DNA of 64,000 nt from positions 1 through 64,000 of the forward strand of contig NZ_LNCD01000106.1 in the NCBI RefSeq assembly GCF_001542405.1, read 5' to 3'. Position 1 is the stretch's first letter, and the number at the start of each line of letters is the position of its first letter. The stretch comes from Rhizobium altiplani. Its GTDB lineage: Bacteria; Pseudomonadota; Alphaproteobacteria; Rhizobiales; Rhizobiaceae. Of this stretch, positions 25,053-34,690 are shown piece by piece. A model generated the notes under the pieces. That model saw only the letters and a program-made list of their open reading frames with translations, was not told the origin of the DNA and ran no database searches. The position numbers and the translations under genes are program-made.

Positions 25053-26048
25053 TTAGAGGTTCTGGAAGAGTTGGCGAACCGTGTCGTAGCTGGCGTTGGC
25101 GATGTTCAGCGACTGCAAGCCAAGCTGCTCTTGGGTTTGTAAGGCACGCAGCAGGCTCGACTGCTCTTCCATATCGGCGTCGATCAGACGGCTGATGCCG
25201 CGGGAATAGGAGTCGTCCAGCGACTGCGCGAAGTCGCTCTGGATGCTGATGCGCTTTTCAAGCGCACCGAAGGCCGAGCCAACCGTCGTCATCTGGTTCA
25301 GCATCGTATCGACGACGGTGATCATCTCCTTCACCTGCGCCTGCGTCGTGCTGCTCGAAACACCGATTTCAACCTGCCCAGCCGTGTTACCAGCGCCTTT
25401 GAGCATCACATAGTTCTGCGAGGCACCGGCCTCGGTCGCGAAATACTGGGATGTAAGAGCGCCATATTCACCGGAACCGGTGGTACGGTTGTCAATCAGG
25501 TAGCGAGCATCCTTCGAGGTGGTTGCCCCAACGGGCGCGAGATCGACCTCATAGCTCAGCATATCGACCTTCACCGTTCCGTCGGAATAGCGGATGAACG
25601 ACGACGGGATCTCCCTCGGCTTGGAGGGATCGGCCGAATCGTCGATCGCAACCCAGTTGTCGCCGTTGAACTCCGCCGACTGCGCGACCGACCGGAGCTG
25701 ATCTTTCAAGTGGGCGATATCGGTGTTGATCTTGTCCTTGTCGACACCAGACTCGGTCGCTGCGACCAGCTTTGCCTTGATCTCGCTGACGAGATCAATT
25801 GCGCTGTCGACGGCGTTATAGGCCGTGCCCATCGTCGCAGCGGCCAGGCCGAGAGCGTCACGAATGGCCGATTGAGCTTTCTGATCAGTTTTCAGGGTCG
25901 AACTAATCGCCCAATAGGCGCCGTTGTCCGACGCTCTTTCGACTCTGAGGCCGGTTGACACCTGCCTCTGGGTTTTGGTCATGTCGCGACCGATGTCGCG
26001 CAATACATACAGCGCGGCATCCACCGAGGTGCGCCGATAAATGCTCAA
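25053..26048 (-). CDS. Divergent flagellin
   Basis: A flagellin-family filament subunit of about 331 residues. The D0/D1 helices are recognisable at both ends: TQRQVSTGLRVERASDN and AYWAISSTLKTDQKA near the N-terminus, and RLIDADMEEQSSLLRALQTQ to LNIANASYDTVRQLFQNL at the C-terminus. The very N-terminus is odd: the usual MTSILTN-like start is replaced by SIYRRTSVDAAL, and no ATG is available there. A TTG at 26048 after GGAG is used here; the frame opens at another TTG at 26072. It stands alone, with no other flagellar gene nearby, unlike the main rhizobial flagellin cluster. Confidence 0.85.
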   Translation of the reverse strand: MSIYRRTSVDAALYVLRDIGRDMTKTQRQVSTGLRVERASDNGAYWAISSTLKTDQKAQSAIRDALGLAAATMGTAYNAVDSAIDLVSEIKAKLVAATESGVDKDKINTDIAHLKDQLRSVAQSAEFNGDNWVAIDDSADPSKPREIPSSFIRYSDGTVKVDMLSYEVDLAPVGATTSKDARYLIDNRTTGSGEYGALTSQYFATEAGASQNYVMLKGAGNTAGQVEIGVSSSTTQAQVKEMITVVDTMLNQMTTVGSAFGALEKRISIQSDFAQSLDDSYSRGISRLIDADMEEQSSLLRALQTQEQLGLQSLNIANASYDTVRQLFQNL

Positions 26049-26293
26049 GGTACTGTACTCCGAACACAACAATACACTGATACAAACAAACCGTACCGCG
26101 AACGATCATTGTCCGGGAGCGCCTGAACGAGGCACCAGGGCGGCCCTCAGAAAACGCTGGAGGACCTTTCGGCTTCTGTCGGAATGATTACCGCTCACAC
26201 TTAAAAAACGTCTAAAATTTAGAAGAAATTCATCCAATCCTACAACTTTTTATAAGCCATAACTCGCAGGACCTTACCCGCTGAAGGCGCGGT

Positions 26294-29200
26294 TCATTCT
26301 GCCGCCTCCAGCCGACCTGCCTTGGCGGCAGGGCGCGGACGCGATGCGTGCGCCATTTCTTCGTGGAGCCGCTCCTCTTCGTGAGCATGCGGCTTCGCGA
26401 AGCGGGCAATCAGCAGGTAAGCGACCGGCGTAATGTAGAGCGTCACCAGTGTCGCAAAGCCAAGCCCTCCAACGATAACCCAGCCAAGCGCAACGCGCGC
26501 TTCCGCGCCAGCGCCATGGGCGAAGACCAGCGGAACGCCGCCGAGGATCGTCGCTATCATGGTCATCATCACGGGGCGCAGGCGTAGCGCGCACGCCTTC
26601 TCAATGGCCGTGCGCACCTCCTCGCCGCGATCGCGGAGTTGGTTGGCAAATTCAACGATCAGAATACCGTTCTTCGCCATCACGCCCACAAGCAGAACAA
26701 GGCCGATCTGGCTGTAGATATTGAGGCTCGACCCGGTAATGATCAGCGCGAAGACGGCGCATGCCAGCCCGAGCGGAACCGTCGACATGATGATAACCGA
26801 CGACAGCACACTCTCGAACTGCGCGGCCAGAACCAGGAAGATGATGACGATTGCAAAGCCAAAGGTCAGTGCCATGCCGCTTGAGTTCTCCTCCAGCGTC
26901 GCCGCCTCGGCAAGTGGCACGAGACGCGCACCGGCAGGCAGGATCGATTTGGAGATCTCGGTTACTTCCTTGACGGCATCTCCGAGCGAAAGACCATTCT
27001 TCAGGCCGGCCGTGATCGCTACCGACGCAAGCTGCTGTTCGCGGTTCAATTGCGGCGCGACCGAGCTCTCCGTCAGTGACGCGATTACAGACATCGGCAC
27101 GATCTTGCCATCGCCCGTCTTCAGGAAGACGTTCTCTAGATCCGTCGGATCGTCGAGCGGTCGGGTGTTCGACGTGAGCAGCACCGGATAGGCTTCGCCC
27201 TTGACGAAAACGTCAACGACCGATCGCCCTTCCAGGAGCGACTGCATAGCCGTTGAAAGGCCGGTGATGTCGATCCCGAGATCGGAGGCACGCTCGCGGT
27301 CGATCGTCACCGACACCTGGGCCTGGGTCGGTTCGTTGGTCAGTCGCGGCGTATCGTAATGGCCCGTGGCGTCGAGGGCCTGCACCAGTTGAGCAGCCGC
27401 AGTCGTCAGAGCCTCGTGATCGTTGCCGACCAAGGCCATCTGCAGTCCGTTGCCGGCGCCGCGGATGCGCAGGCTGTTCGATTGGATCGCATTGCCGCGC
27501 AGCGCCGGAACCCTTGCGGCGGCCCGGTTGATATCGGCCACGATCTCCGCCTGTGTGCGATGGCGTTCACCCCACGGCGCCAGCGTCAGCACCATGAAGC
27601 CGCTGTTGACCTGTCCGCCCTGTCCCGAGATCGAAAAGACATTGCTGATATCGCCGCTATTGACAAGCGGCTGGAGATATTCCTCCACCCGTTGCATCTT
27701 GTCGCGCGTGTATTCGAGACTTGACCCCTGCGGCGTGGTCAGGCGCATCATCACCATCGCGCGGTCTTCGTTCGGCGTCAGCTCGCTTCGAACCGTCTGG
27801 AAAGCAAGAACAGCGGCACCGGCAAAAAGCAACGAAGCGACGATGACCACAAGCGGTGCATTCAGGCAGGCGTGCAGCGACCATCGGTAGGCGTCGGCGA
27901 ACCACGTTCCGAAACGGCCAAGAAGGCCATGGTCCTCAAGCATCTCCTTCGTCAGTATCCGTGAAGCCAACATCGGACATAGCGTCAGGGCAACGATGGA
28001 TGAGAGGCCAACCGAGAAAGCCAGCACGAAGCCGAATTCGCGGAACAGACCACCCACCTGCCCCGGCAGGAAGGAAAGCGGAATAAAGACCGCTGCAAGC
28101 GTCGCGGTCGTGGCGATGACAGCAAAGAACACTTCGCGCGTGCCGAGCACGGCAGCCGCTCGAGGTCCCATGCCTTCCGAACGGCGGCGAACGATGTTTT
28201 CGAGAACGACGATCGCGTCGTCAACGACAAGGCCGGTCGCCAACACGATCGCTAGCAGCGTCAGGATGTTGATCGAGAAGCCGACGAGATAGACCGCTGC
28301 CAGGGTTCCGATCAGCGCAACCGGCATGCTGACGGCAGGGATGATCGTCGCACGCCAGTCCCGCAGAAAGAGATAGATGACGCCGGTGACGATGACCGCG
28401 GCCAGGATGAGCGCCAGCACCACTTCATGGATCGCGCCCTGGATGAAGACGGCGTCATCGCTGGTGATGGCGATCCGCGTGCCTTCGGGAAGCGTTCTTG
28501 AAAGCTCGGCCACGGCGTCCTTGATGCCGTTGGAGATGTTCAGCGTATTCGATTGTGCCTGGCGGATGACGCCGAGGCCGATGCCGGGAACGCCGTTCGA
28601 GCGCAGCGCCGTCTGCCCGTCGCGCGGTCCGAGGGTAACATTTGCCACATCGCCGAGACGCACGTGGTTCTGCAGGATGACGTTGGAGAAATCCTCCGGC
28701 GTCTGCAAACTTGCCATCGCGCGGACAACGATCGTCTGCGTCGGGCTCTTTAGCGATCCGGCCGGCACGTCGAGAGCAGCGCTGGAAAGCGCCTTCGTCA
28801 GATCGCCAACGGTCAGCCCGCGACTGGCCAGTTCGCTCTGGTTCACGTCGACGCGGAAGACCTTCTCCTGGTCGCCGTAGGTTTCGACATCGGCAACGCC
28901 ATCGACCGAGGCAAGCCGGTCGATGACCTGGTTCTCGACGAGAAGCGTCAGATCGTCCATGTTCAGTTTCGACGACGTAACGGCAAGACGCATGATCGGC
29001 TGAGAATCGGAATCCGCCTTGACGATCTGCGGCGCATCCGCCTCTTCGGGAAGGCGGTCGGCGATACGGCCGATGGCATCTCGCACGTCGTTTGCCGCTA
29101 CCGCGAGATCGACGGAGTCAGAGAATTCGAGCGTCACCCGGCTCTGGCCGAACTGAGAACTGGACGAAATGGATTTGAGGCCGCTGACGCGTGCGGCCGC

Positions 29201-29449
29201 GCCCTCGATCACCTTCGTCAGTTCCTGGTCGATAGTCTGTGGCGAGGCACCGTCGAAAGTCGTGCGCACCGTCACCACGGGTCGGTCGACATCGGGCAGT
29301 TCGCGCACTTCGATCCCGGCATAGGCTGCAAGGCCGGCAACGATCATCAGGGCGTTGAAGACAAGCGCAAGGATCGGGCGCCTGACAAACAGCGCGGTGA
29401 AGGTCTGTTTGCCGGAAGCCGGCTTCTCCTGCATCTCGGTCACGGTCAT
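26294..29449 (-). CDS. RND efflux pump, inner-membrane transporter
   Basis: A 1051-residue RND (AcrB/MdtB superfamily) proton-driven exporter with 12 predicted helices and two large periplasmic loops. Helix 4 has the proton-relay pair in TGLVVDDAIVVLENIVRRR, and the HAE-1 features RPILALVFNALMI (start) and VTGVIYLFLRDWRATIIPA are present. It overlaps the adaptor gene by four bases (ATGA) and is second in the operon. No outer-membrane channel gene follows, so it probably uses a TolC-like protein encoded elsewhere. Substrates cannot be inferred. Confidence 0.95.
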   Translation of the reverse strand: MTVTEMQEKPASGKQTFTALFVRRPILALVFNALMIVAGLAAYAGIEVRELPDVDRPVVTVRTTFDGASPQTIDQELTKVIEGAAARVSGLKSISSSSQFGQSRVTLEFSDSVDLAVAANDVRDAIGRIADRLPEEADAPQIVKADSDSQPIMRLAVTSSKLNMDDLTLLVENQVIDRLASVDGVADVETYGDQEKVFRVDVNQSELASRGLTVGDLTKALSSAALDVPAGSLKSPTQTIVVRAMASLQTPEDFSNVILQNHVRLGDVANVTLGPRDGQTALRSNGVPGIGLGVIRQAQSNTLNISNGIKDAVAELSRTLPEGTRIAITSDDAVFIQGAIHEVVLALILAAVIVTGVIYLFLRDWRATIIPAVSMPVALIGTLAAVYLVGFSINILTLLAIVLATGLVVDDAIVVLENIVRRRSEGMGPRAAAVLGTREVFFAVIATTATLAAVFIPLSFLPGQVGGLFREFGFVLAFSVGLSSIVALTLCPMLASRILTKEMLEDHGLLGRFGTWFADAYRWSLHACLNAPLVVIVASLLFAGAAVLAFQTVRSELTPNEDRAMVMMRLTTPQGSSLEYTRDKMQRVEEYLQPLVNSGDISNVFSISGQGGQVNSGFMVLTLAPWGERHRTQAEIVADINRAAARVPALRGNAIQSNSLRIRGAGNGLQMALVGNDHEALTTAAAQLVQALDATGHYDTPRLTNEPTQAQVSVTIDRERASDLGIDITGLSTAMQSLLEGRSVVDVFVKGEAYPVLLTSNTRPLDDPTDLENVFLKTGDGKIVPMSVIASLTESSVAPQLNREQQLASVAITAGLKNGLSLGDAVKEVTEISKSILPAGARLVPLAEAATLEENSSGMALTFGFAIVIIFLVLAAQFESVLSSVIIMSTVPLGLACAVFALIITGSSLNIYSQIGLVLLVGVMAKNGILIVEFANQLRDRGEEVRTAIEKACALRLRPVMMTMIATILGGVPLVFAHGAGAEARVALGWVIVGGLGFATLVTLYITPVAYLLIARFAKPHAHEEERLHEEMAHASRPRPAAKAGRLEAAE

Positions 29450-30612
29450 TGCGTGACTGGCTCCGAATTCGACGCCACTTCGCCGGCCACCCGTACCGCG
29501 CCGCCTTCACGGACACGCTGCAGCCCTTCGGTGACGATTGCATCGCCATCGTCCAGATCGGCCTTGACGAGAATATAGTCGGGATTGCGCTGCACGATGC
29601 TGACACGCACCTTGCCGGACTTGCGGTCGACGACCTGCCAGACGAACGCGCCTTGCGAATCCCACTGGACTGAGAGCGGATCGACCGCGGGATACTGGTC
29701 GCCGCCAAACCTCATCCCGACATTGAACGACATGCCGGCGCGCAGTTCGTCCGATGCGTTGTCGATTCGGGCCCGCACGCGCATTGTCCGGCTGGCGGCG
29801 TCAATGCGGTTGTCGATTGCCTCGACCGCGCCCGAGAATACCCGACCTGGCCGTGCCACCGACGTTGCCTCCACGGGCTGGCCGACCGTGATCGTGTTGG
29901 CGAAGCGTTCCGGCACCCAGTAGTCGACCAGGATTTCGGTCCGGTCGTCGAGGGTCGCGACCGGCGTCGTCGTCGAAACGTTGTCGCCGACGTTGACCGG
30001 GATGATGCCGACAATGCCATCGATCGGCGCGACAATGCTGCGACGCTCGAGATTGAGTTCGGCGGCCTGCAGTTGAAGGCGTGCGCCTTGCTCGGCGATT
30101 TCGGCGTCGAAGACATCCATGCGCGACACGCTGGATTTGATGTTGTGGTAGAGGCTGGATTTCTCGACGGCGCTTTTCAGCGCCACATCGGCCTGACCGC
30201 GAGCGATGACCTGCTCTTCGCTGTCTAGCTTTGCAAGCACCTGCCCCTTGGTGATCCTGTCGCCCGACTTGATCAGGATCTCGCGAATTGTCCCGCTTGC
30301 CTGCGGCATCACCACCACGGAGCGGATGGCGTCGCCCGTGCCGATGGCACTCAGCCGATCATTGACGACACCACGAACGACGGCCTGCGTGGCGACCAGA
30401 ACGGGCGCGTTTGCTCCGCCGCTGCGACGTCTCGATTGCCCTTCCTCGCTCCCCACCGGCTTCGGTGCAGCCTCACCGGGCGCCAACTTTGAAACCTCTG
30501 AAAAGCCGGCCTTCCGTAGCGTCTCGCCAGCCCCTGGCACGAAGAAAACCCATCCAGCAAAGCCGGCCGCAATCACGACAAGGCAAACTATAAACTGCTT
30601 CCAAAATGGCAT
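29446..30612 (-). CDS. RND efflux periplasmic adaptor (HlyD/MFP family)
   Basis: A 388-residue membrane-fusion protein: an N-terminal membrane anchor (about residues 6-26), a low-complexity stretch, then the lipoyl halves (SGTIREILIKSGDRITKGQV and RSIVAPIDGIVGIIPVNVGD) flanking a short hairpin, and beta-barrel domains after them. It bridges the RND pump to an outer-membrane channel. It is first in the operon and translationally coupled to the pump gene. A 12-base palindrome 80 bases upstream may be its operator. Confidence 0.94.
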   Translation of the reverse strand: MPFWKQFIVCLVVIAAGFAGWVFFVPGAGETLRKAGFSEVSKLAPGEAAPKPVGSEEGQSRRRSGGANAPVLVATQAVVRGVVNDRLSAIGTGDAIRSVVVMPQASGTIREILIKSGDRITKGQVLAKLDSEEQVIARGQADVALKSAVEKSSLYHNIKSSVSRMDVFDAEIAEQGARLQLQAAELNLERRSIVAPIDGIVGIIPVNVGDNVSTTTPVATLDDRTEILVDYWVPERFANTITVGQPVEATSVARPGRVFSGAVEAIDNRIDAASRTMRVRARIDNASDELRAGMSFNVGMRFGGDQYPAVDPLSVQWDSQGAFVWQVVDRKSGKVRVSIVQRNPDYILVKADLDDGDAIVTEGLQRVREGGAVRVAGEVASNSEPVTQ

Positions 30613-31021
30613 TCACGTCTCCAGAGGGACTCGAGGCTAGTCCAGGGTCTATCGAAAGAGGCGTTCGCAGGACAAATTGCCGCGCGTCTGCGACAATATT
30701 GTCTCTTTGCCGATCACCAGCAAGCGAATTGCTCCAGCATTACTGAATTGTAATTCAAGACTGAGTTACTGTCAGGCAACTCTCGACCGCCGCCTGCCGT
30801 GTTGTAGAATTTCATCGTCAACGTCAAATGACGATTTTGTTTTCTGAGTTTCATTGACGATACTTGCGCGCGACCGAGTCCGCCCCTTACAGCGCACATA
30901 GGCAATTCCCGGGCAGGCCTGCTCGAATGCACTGCATAAGCTGAGGACAGCGGGTGCGGGGCGGAATGAAAGCAGAACATCTTTTCTGGTCTTTCGATCC
31001 CGAATCACTACATTACGCGCC
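30613..31021. other. Divergent control region, RND operon and uvrD
   Basis: About 409 bases between the RND adaptor and uvrD, which read away from each other. It holds a perfect 12-base palindrome at 30692 and AT-rich patches around 30740 and 30830 suited to promoters. Short open frames on the minus strand have no recognisable product and no good ribosome-binding site. Confidence 0.55.
30692..30703. promoter_or_regulatory. Candidate operator upstream of the RND operon
   Basis: GACAATATTGTC is a perfect 12-base palindrome 80 bases upstream of the adaptor start. It has the size of a TetR- or MarR-type site, but no such regulator gene is adjacent, so the binder is unknown. Confidence 0.4.
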
Positions 31022-33502
31022 ATGAGCAATAGTTTCGACGATATCCCCTTCTTCGATGAAGAGCCGGGCGAGCCGCCGCGCAAGCAGCCGGCCCCTGCCG
31101 CTCCCGCCGCCGGAGGGCTCGCCGCCCGTGCCATGGCAGCTCGCGATGGCGGCAGGCGCCCCGATTATCTTTCCGGCCTGAACCCGGAGCAGACCGAAGC
31201 CGTCGAGACACTGGAAGGCCCCGTACTCGTGCTCGCCGGTGCAGGCACCGGCAAGACGCGCGTGTTGACGACGCGCATCGCCCATATCCTGAACACTGGA
31301 CGCGCTTTCCCCTCGCAGATCCTTGCCGTGACCTTCACCAACAAGGCCGCCCGCGAGATGAAGGAACGTATTGCCGTGCTCGTCGGCGGCGCCGTCGAGG
31401 GCATGCCCTGGCTCGGCACCTTTCACTCGATCGGCGTCAAGCTTCTGCGCCGCCATGCCGAACTCGTAAACCTGCGCTCCGACTTCACGATCCTCGACAC
31501 CGATGATGTCGTCCGGCTGATCAAGCAGCTGATCCAGGCGGAAGGCCTCGATGACAAGCGCTGGCCTGCCAAGCAGTTCGCCGGAATGATCGATGGCTGG
31601 AAGAACAAGGGCCTCGGCCCTGGCGACATTCCAGAGGGCGACGCCCGCACCTTTGCCAACGGCAAGGGCCGCGAACTCTACTTTGCCTATCAGCAACGGC
31701 TCTCGACGCTGAACGCCTGCGATTTCGGCGATCTCCTGATGCACCCGATCGCGATCTTCCGGAAAAATCCGGATCTTCTCAAGGAGTATCACGGCCGCTT
31801 CCGCTACATCCTTGTCGACGAGTATCAGGACACCAACACAGCCCAGTACATGTGGTTGCGGCTGCTTGCCCAGCGCCCGAAGGGCGAGCCGCAGAACGTC
31901 TGCTGCGTCGGCGACGACGACCAGTCGATCTATGGCTGGCGCGGTGCCGAGGTGGACAACATCCTCCGCTTCGAGAAGGACTTCCCGGGCGCCAAGGTCA
32001 TCAAGCTGGAGCGCAACTATCGTTCGACGGCGCATATCCTTGGCGCCGCCGGCCACCTGATCGCTCACAATGAAGGCCGCCTCGGCAAGACGCTTTTCAC
32101 CGACCGCAGCGACCCCGATGACATCAAGGTCCAGGTGCACGCATCCTGGGATTCAGAGGTGGAAGCCAGGGAAATCGGCGAGGAGATCGAGCAACTTCAA
32201 CGCGGCGACGCCAATGGAAAGCGGCATTTGCTCAACGACATGGCGATCCTCGTGCGCGCCTCATTCCAGATGCGCGAGTTCGAAGACCGCTTCGTGACGC
32301 TCGGCCTCAACTACCGAGTCATCGGCGGCCCGCGCTTCTACGAGCGCCTCGAAATCCGCGATGCCATGGCCTACTTCCGCCTCGTCGCCCAGCCTGCCGA
32401 CGACCTCGCCTTCGAGCGCATCATCAACACCCCGAAGCGCGGTCTTGGCGATACGACGGTGCGCGCCCTCCACGATTATGCCCGCGCCCGCGACATTCCG
32501 ATGCTGGCCGCAGCCGCCGACATGATCGAAACCGACGAGCTGAAGCCGAAGGCGCGCAAAGCTCTCTTCGACGTCGTCCAATCATTCCGCCGCTGGCAGG
32601 AAATGCTGGAAAACACCCCGCACACTGAGCTTGCCGAGCAGATCCTTGAAGAGTCGGGTTACACCGACATGTGGAAGAACGACAAGTCGGCGGACGCGCC
32701 GACCCGTCTCGAAAACCTGAAGGAACTCATTCGCTCGATGGAGAGCTTCGAGTCGATGCGTGGTTTCCTCGAGCACGTCGCGCTTGTCATGGACGCCGAG
32801 CAGAACGAAAACCTCGACGCCGTCTCGATCATGACGTTGCATTCCGCCAAGGGCCTGGAGTTCGATACCGTCTTCCTGCCGGGCTGGGAGGAGGGCCTGT
32901 TCCCGCACCAACGTTCACTGGACGAAAGCGGCCGCGCCGGCCTCGAGGAAGAACGCCGCCTTGCCTATGTCGGCATCACCCGCGCCAAGCGCCGCTGCCA
33001 CATCTGGTTCGTCTCCAACCGGCGCATCCACGGTCTCTGGCAGTCGACCATCCCTTCGCGGTTCCTCGACGAACTGCCGGAAATGCATGTCGAGGTGGCG
33101 GAAGCCGAGCAGAGCTACGGCGGCTATGGTCGCGGTGGCTACGGCCAGTCCCGTTTCGACAAGGCTGACCCCTTCGCCAACTCCTATTCGACGCCCGGCT
33201 GGAAGCGTGCCCAGCAGAACAAGACGGACGCCACCCGCGACAACTGGGGCACACGTTCTGGCCACGCCGTCGAACGCATCGGCTACGGCGAAAGCGGCCC
33301 GCGCAGCCGCACCATCGATGGCGAACTCGTGGCGAAATCAACCGCCGCCGAGCCCTCGAAATTCAAGACCGGCGATCGCGTCTTCCACCTCAAATTCGGC
33401 AACGGCAACATCGTGGAGATCGAGGGCAACAAGCTGACGATCGAGTTCGACCGGGCAGGCCAGAAGCGGGTCTTGGATGGGTTTGTGGAGAGGGTTTCCT
33501 GA
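31022..33502 (+). CDS. uvrD: UvrD/PcrA DNA helicase
   Basis: An 826-residue superfamily 1A helicase that unwinds DNA 3' to 5' in nucleotide excision and mismatch repair. The motifs are in order: Walker A AGAGTGKT (72-79), VDEYQDTN (motif II), GDDDQSIYGWRGAE (III), ERNYRST (IV), TLHSAKGLEFDTVFLPG (V) and RLAYVGITRAKRR (VI). The C-terminal Tudor-like domain (GDRVFHLKFGNGNIVEIEGN) that contacts RNA polymerase is present, preceded by a glycine-rich linker (YGGYGRGGYG). It has an unusually proline/alanine-rich N-terminal extension of about 45 residues. It appears to be transcribed alone. Confidence 0.96.
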   Translation: MSNSFDDIPFFDEEPGEPPRKQPAPAAPAAGGLAARAMAARDGGRRPDYLSGLNPEQTEAVETLEGPVLVLAGAGTGKTRVLTTRIAHILNTGRAFPSQILAVTFTNKAAREMKERIAVLVGGAVEGMPWLGTFHSIGVKLLRRHAELVNLRSDFTILDTDDVVRLIKQLIQAEGLDDKRWPAKQFAGMIDGWKNKGLGPGDIPEGDARTFANGKGRELYFAYQQRLSTLNACDFGDLLMHPIAIFRKNPDLLKEYHGRFRYILVDEYQDTNTAQYMWLRLLAQRPKGEPQNVCCVGDDDQSIYGWRGAEVDNILRFEKDFPGAKVIKLERNYRSTAHILGAAGHLIAHNEGRLGKTLFTDRSDPDDIKVQVHASWDSEVEAREIGEEIEQLQRGDANGKRHLLNDMAILVRASFQMREFEDRFVTLGLNYRVIGGPRFYERLEIRDAMAYFRLVAQPADDLAFERIINTPKRGLGDTTVRALHDYARARDIPMLAAAADMIETDELKPKARKALFDVVQSFRRWQEMLENTPHTELAEQILEESGYTDMWKNDKSADAPTRLENLKELIRSMESFESMRGFLEHVALVMDAEQNENLDAVSIMTLHSAKGLEFDTVFLPGWEEGLFPHQRSLDESGRAGLEEERRLAYVGITRAKRRCHIWFVSNRRIHGLWQSTIPSRFLDELPEMHVEVAEAEQSYGGYGRGGYGQSRFDKADPFANSYSTPGWKRAQQNKTDATRDNWGTRSGHAVERIGYGESGPRSRTIDGELVAKSTAAEPSKFKTGDRVFHLKFGNGNIVEIEGNKLTIEFDRAGQKRVLDGFVERVS

Positions 33503-33659
33503 AGCGGAACCGTCAACTAACTGACCTCGGATAACTCGCCGACTACTGCAGCAAACGACAGCGCGGCTCGCCTCACCCTTTCGTGACTTCGTTTACCGTC
33601 CCGCGTCCCGCATACTGAACTCCCGCGCGTACTGACCGCGGGAGAGAAGGAGGACGCAG

Positions 33660-33764
33660 ATGAAACGTTATTCGCTGCCTCTGATCGTAGCCTCGCTCAT
33701 GATTGCCGTGTTGAGCAGTCCGACCGTCGCATTTGCCTGCAGCAAGATCATCCTAGGGACCTGA
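33660..33764 (+). CDS. Tiny exported peptide (34 residues)
   Basis: An ATG with a strong AAGGAGG ribosome-binding site seven bases before it opens 34 codons and a TGA. Residues 1-26 form a textbook Sec signal peptide: a basic start (MKRY), a hydrophobic core (LPLIVASLMIAVL) and an A-F-A cleavage site. Only eight residues (CSKIILGT) would remain, beginning with cysteine, so lipidation is also possible though the site is not a strict lipobox. A perfect inverted repeat TCCCGCG/CGCGGGA (33621-33627 with 33637-33643) stands just before the ribosome-binding site and could hide or expose it. I recognise no family. It lies 157 bases after uvrD. Confidence 0.55.
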   Translation: MKRYSLPLIVASLMIAVLSSPTVAFACSKIILGT

Positions 33765-33834
33765 TCCCGCAGGTACACGAACGACTACCGACAAGCGAGG
33801 AAGTCCGAATTCATGGAGCGGGCGTGGCGCCCGC

Positions 33835-34215
33835 TCATCCCAGGATCGGCATCGATCCCAGCCCCAGTATGTCGTTGAGCAATGCGAGCCCGATCCCGGC
33901 GGCGACGACCGCGATTCCGATCAGGAACAGGCGCCTCGCCCGATCGTACTTGGCCGCAATCAGCGAGTCCCTGGCCAGCAGATCGGCGAAGACCTTGACC
34001 TGCAAGGCAATCCCTACCGTCAGCAGCAACATCGGCAGGATATCGATCCGGCTCCAGTCGTTCGGATTCGAAGCCCAGCGGCTCATGAAACTCAGGGAAA
34101 AACCGAGAATGATGCCGGCTGCCGTCAGTGACCCGTTGCGAAAGGTCGCATCGATCTTCTCCTCTGAACCGGGCTCGGTCGTTGGCTTTCGCTCCAGCTG
34201 ATCCTCTGCAGCCAT
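33835..34215 (-). CDS. Small membrane protein of unknown function
   Basis: A 126-residue protein with a charged N-terminus (about 25 residues) and three hydrophobic helices (roughly 30-48, 58-78 and 95-118). It has two or three membrane crossings depending on the short central helix. I do not recognise the family. Its ATG overlaps the stop of the DUF488 gene (TGATG), so the two are translated together, which hints at a joint role. Confidence 0.75.
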   Translation of the reverse strand: MAAEDQLERKPTTEPGSEEKIDATFRNGSLTAAGIILGFSLSFMSRWASNPNDWSRIDILPMLLLTVGIALQVKVFADLLARDSLIAAKYDRARRLFLIGIAVVAAGIGLALLNDILGLGSMPILG

Positions 34216-34628
34216 CAGGCACAGCCTTCCGCGGCAAATGTCGCACCACGCTCTTCAAGCAGGCGCCGCAACACGCTTCGATGGCAGCGGTTTTCGTTCT
34301 CGCAGTAACAGCCGATTGAAAAATGACTGGCATGCGAAAGCGTGGCGAGCAGGTCCAGCACATGGCTCGCCTCCGGCACTTTCATTTCCTTCGTGAAGCT
34401 GCGCACGAAGGCCGTCCACTCGGCGTCGGTCGTCGCGGCCTTCGCTTCCGTCACAAGGGCCTGGCTCGGCGAAAGCACCGGCAGCCAGACGTCATAGTAG
34501 TTGCGGCTGGAAAACTCTTCCTTCGGCACGCCCCGTGGCGGCCGGCGGACGGTACCGATCCGCACCCCCTCGCCTTCTGCCCGCGGCGAACCCAATTGCA
34601 CGACCCTGATTGCCACGACGCCCTCCAT
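34215..34628 (-). CDS. DUF488 family protein
   Basis: A 137-residue soluble protein. The family pattern is visible: IRVVQLGSPRAEGEGVRIG at the start, the central NYYDVWLPVLSPS, and the cysteine region IGCYCENENRCHRSVLRRLL near the end, which looks like the DUF488 Cys/His motif. DUF488 proteins have no proven activity, but several are small cytoplasmic redox- or nucleotide-associated proteins. The ATG at 34628 is used; an in-frame GTG lies four codons later. It is coupled to the small membrane protein downstream. Confidence 0.8.
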   Translation of the reverse strand: MEGVVAIRVVQLGSPRAEGEGVRIGTVRRPPRGVPKEEFSSRNYYDVWLPVLSPSQALVTEAKAATTDAEWTAFVRSFTKEMKVPEASHVLDLLATLSHASHFSIGCYCENENRCHRSVLRRLLEERGATFAAEGCA

Positions 34629-34690
34629 CGACCTGTCGCGATATTTACCGCAACGGCCGCCGCCTCACCAGCCTCCAGAGGAATGATCCG

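Noticed and set aside
30714..31134. Minus-strand frames upstream of uvrD
   Set aside because: Without a recognisable product or start signal, and overlapping the promoter region and the uvrD N-terminus.
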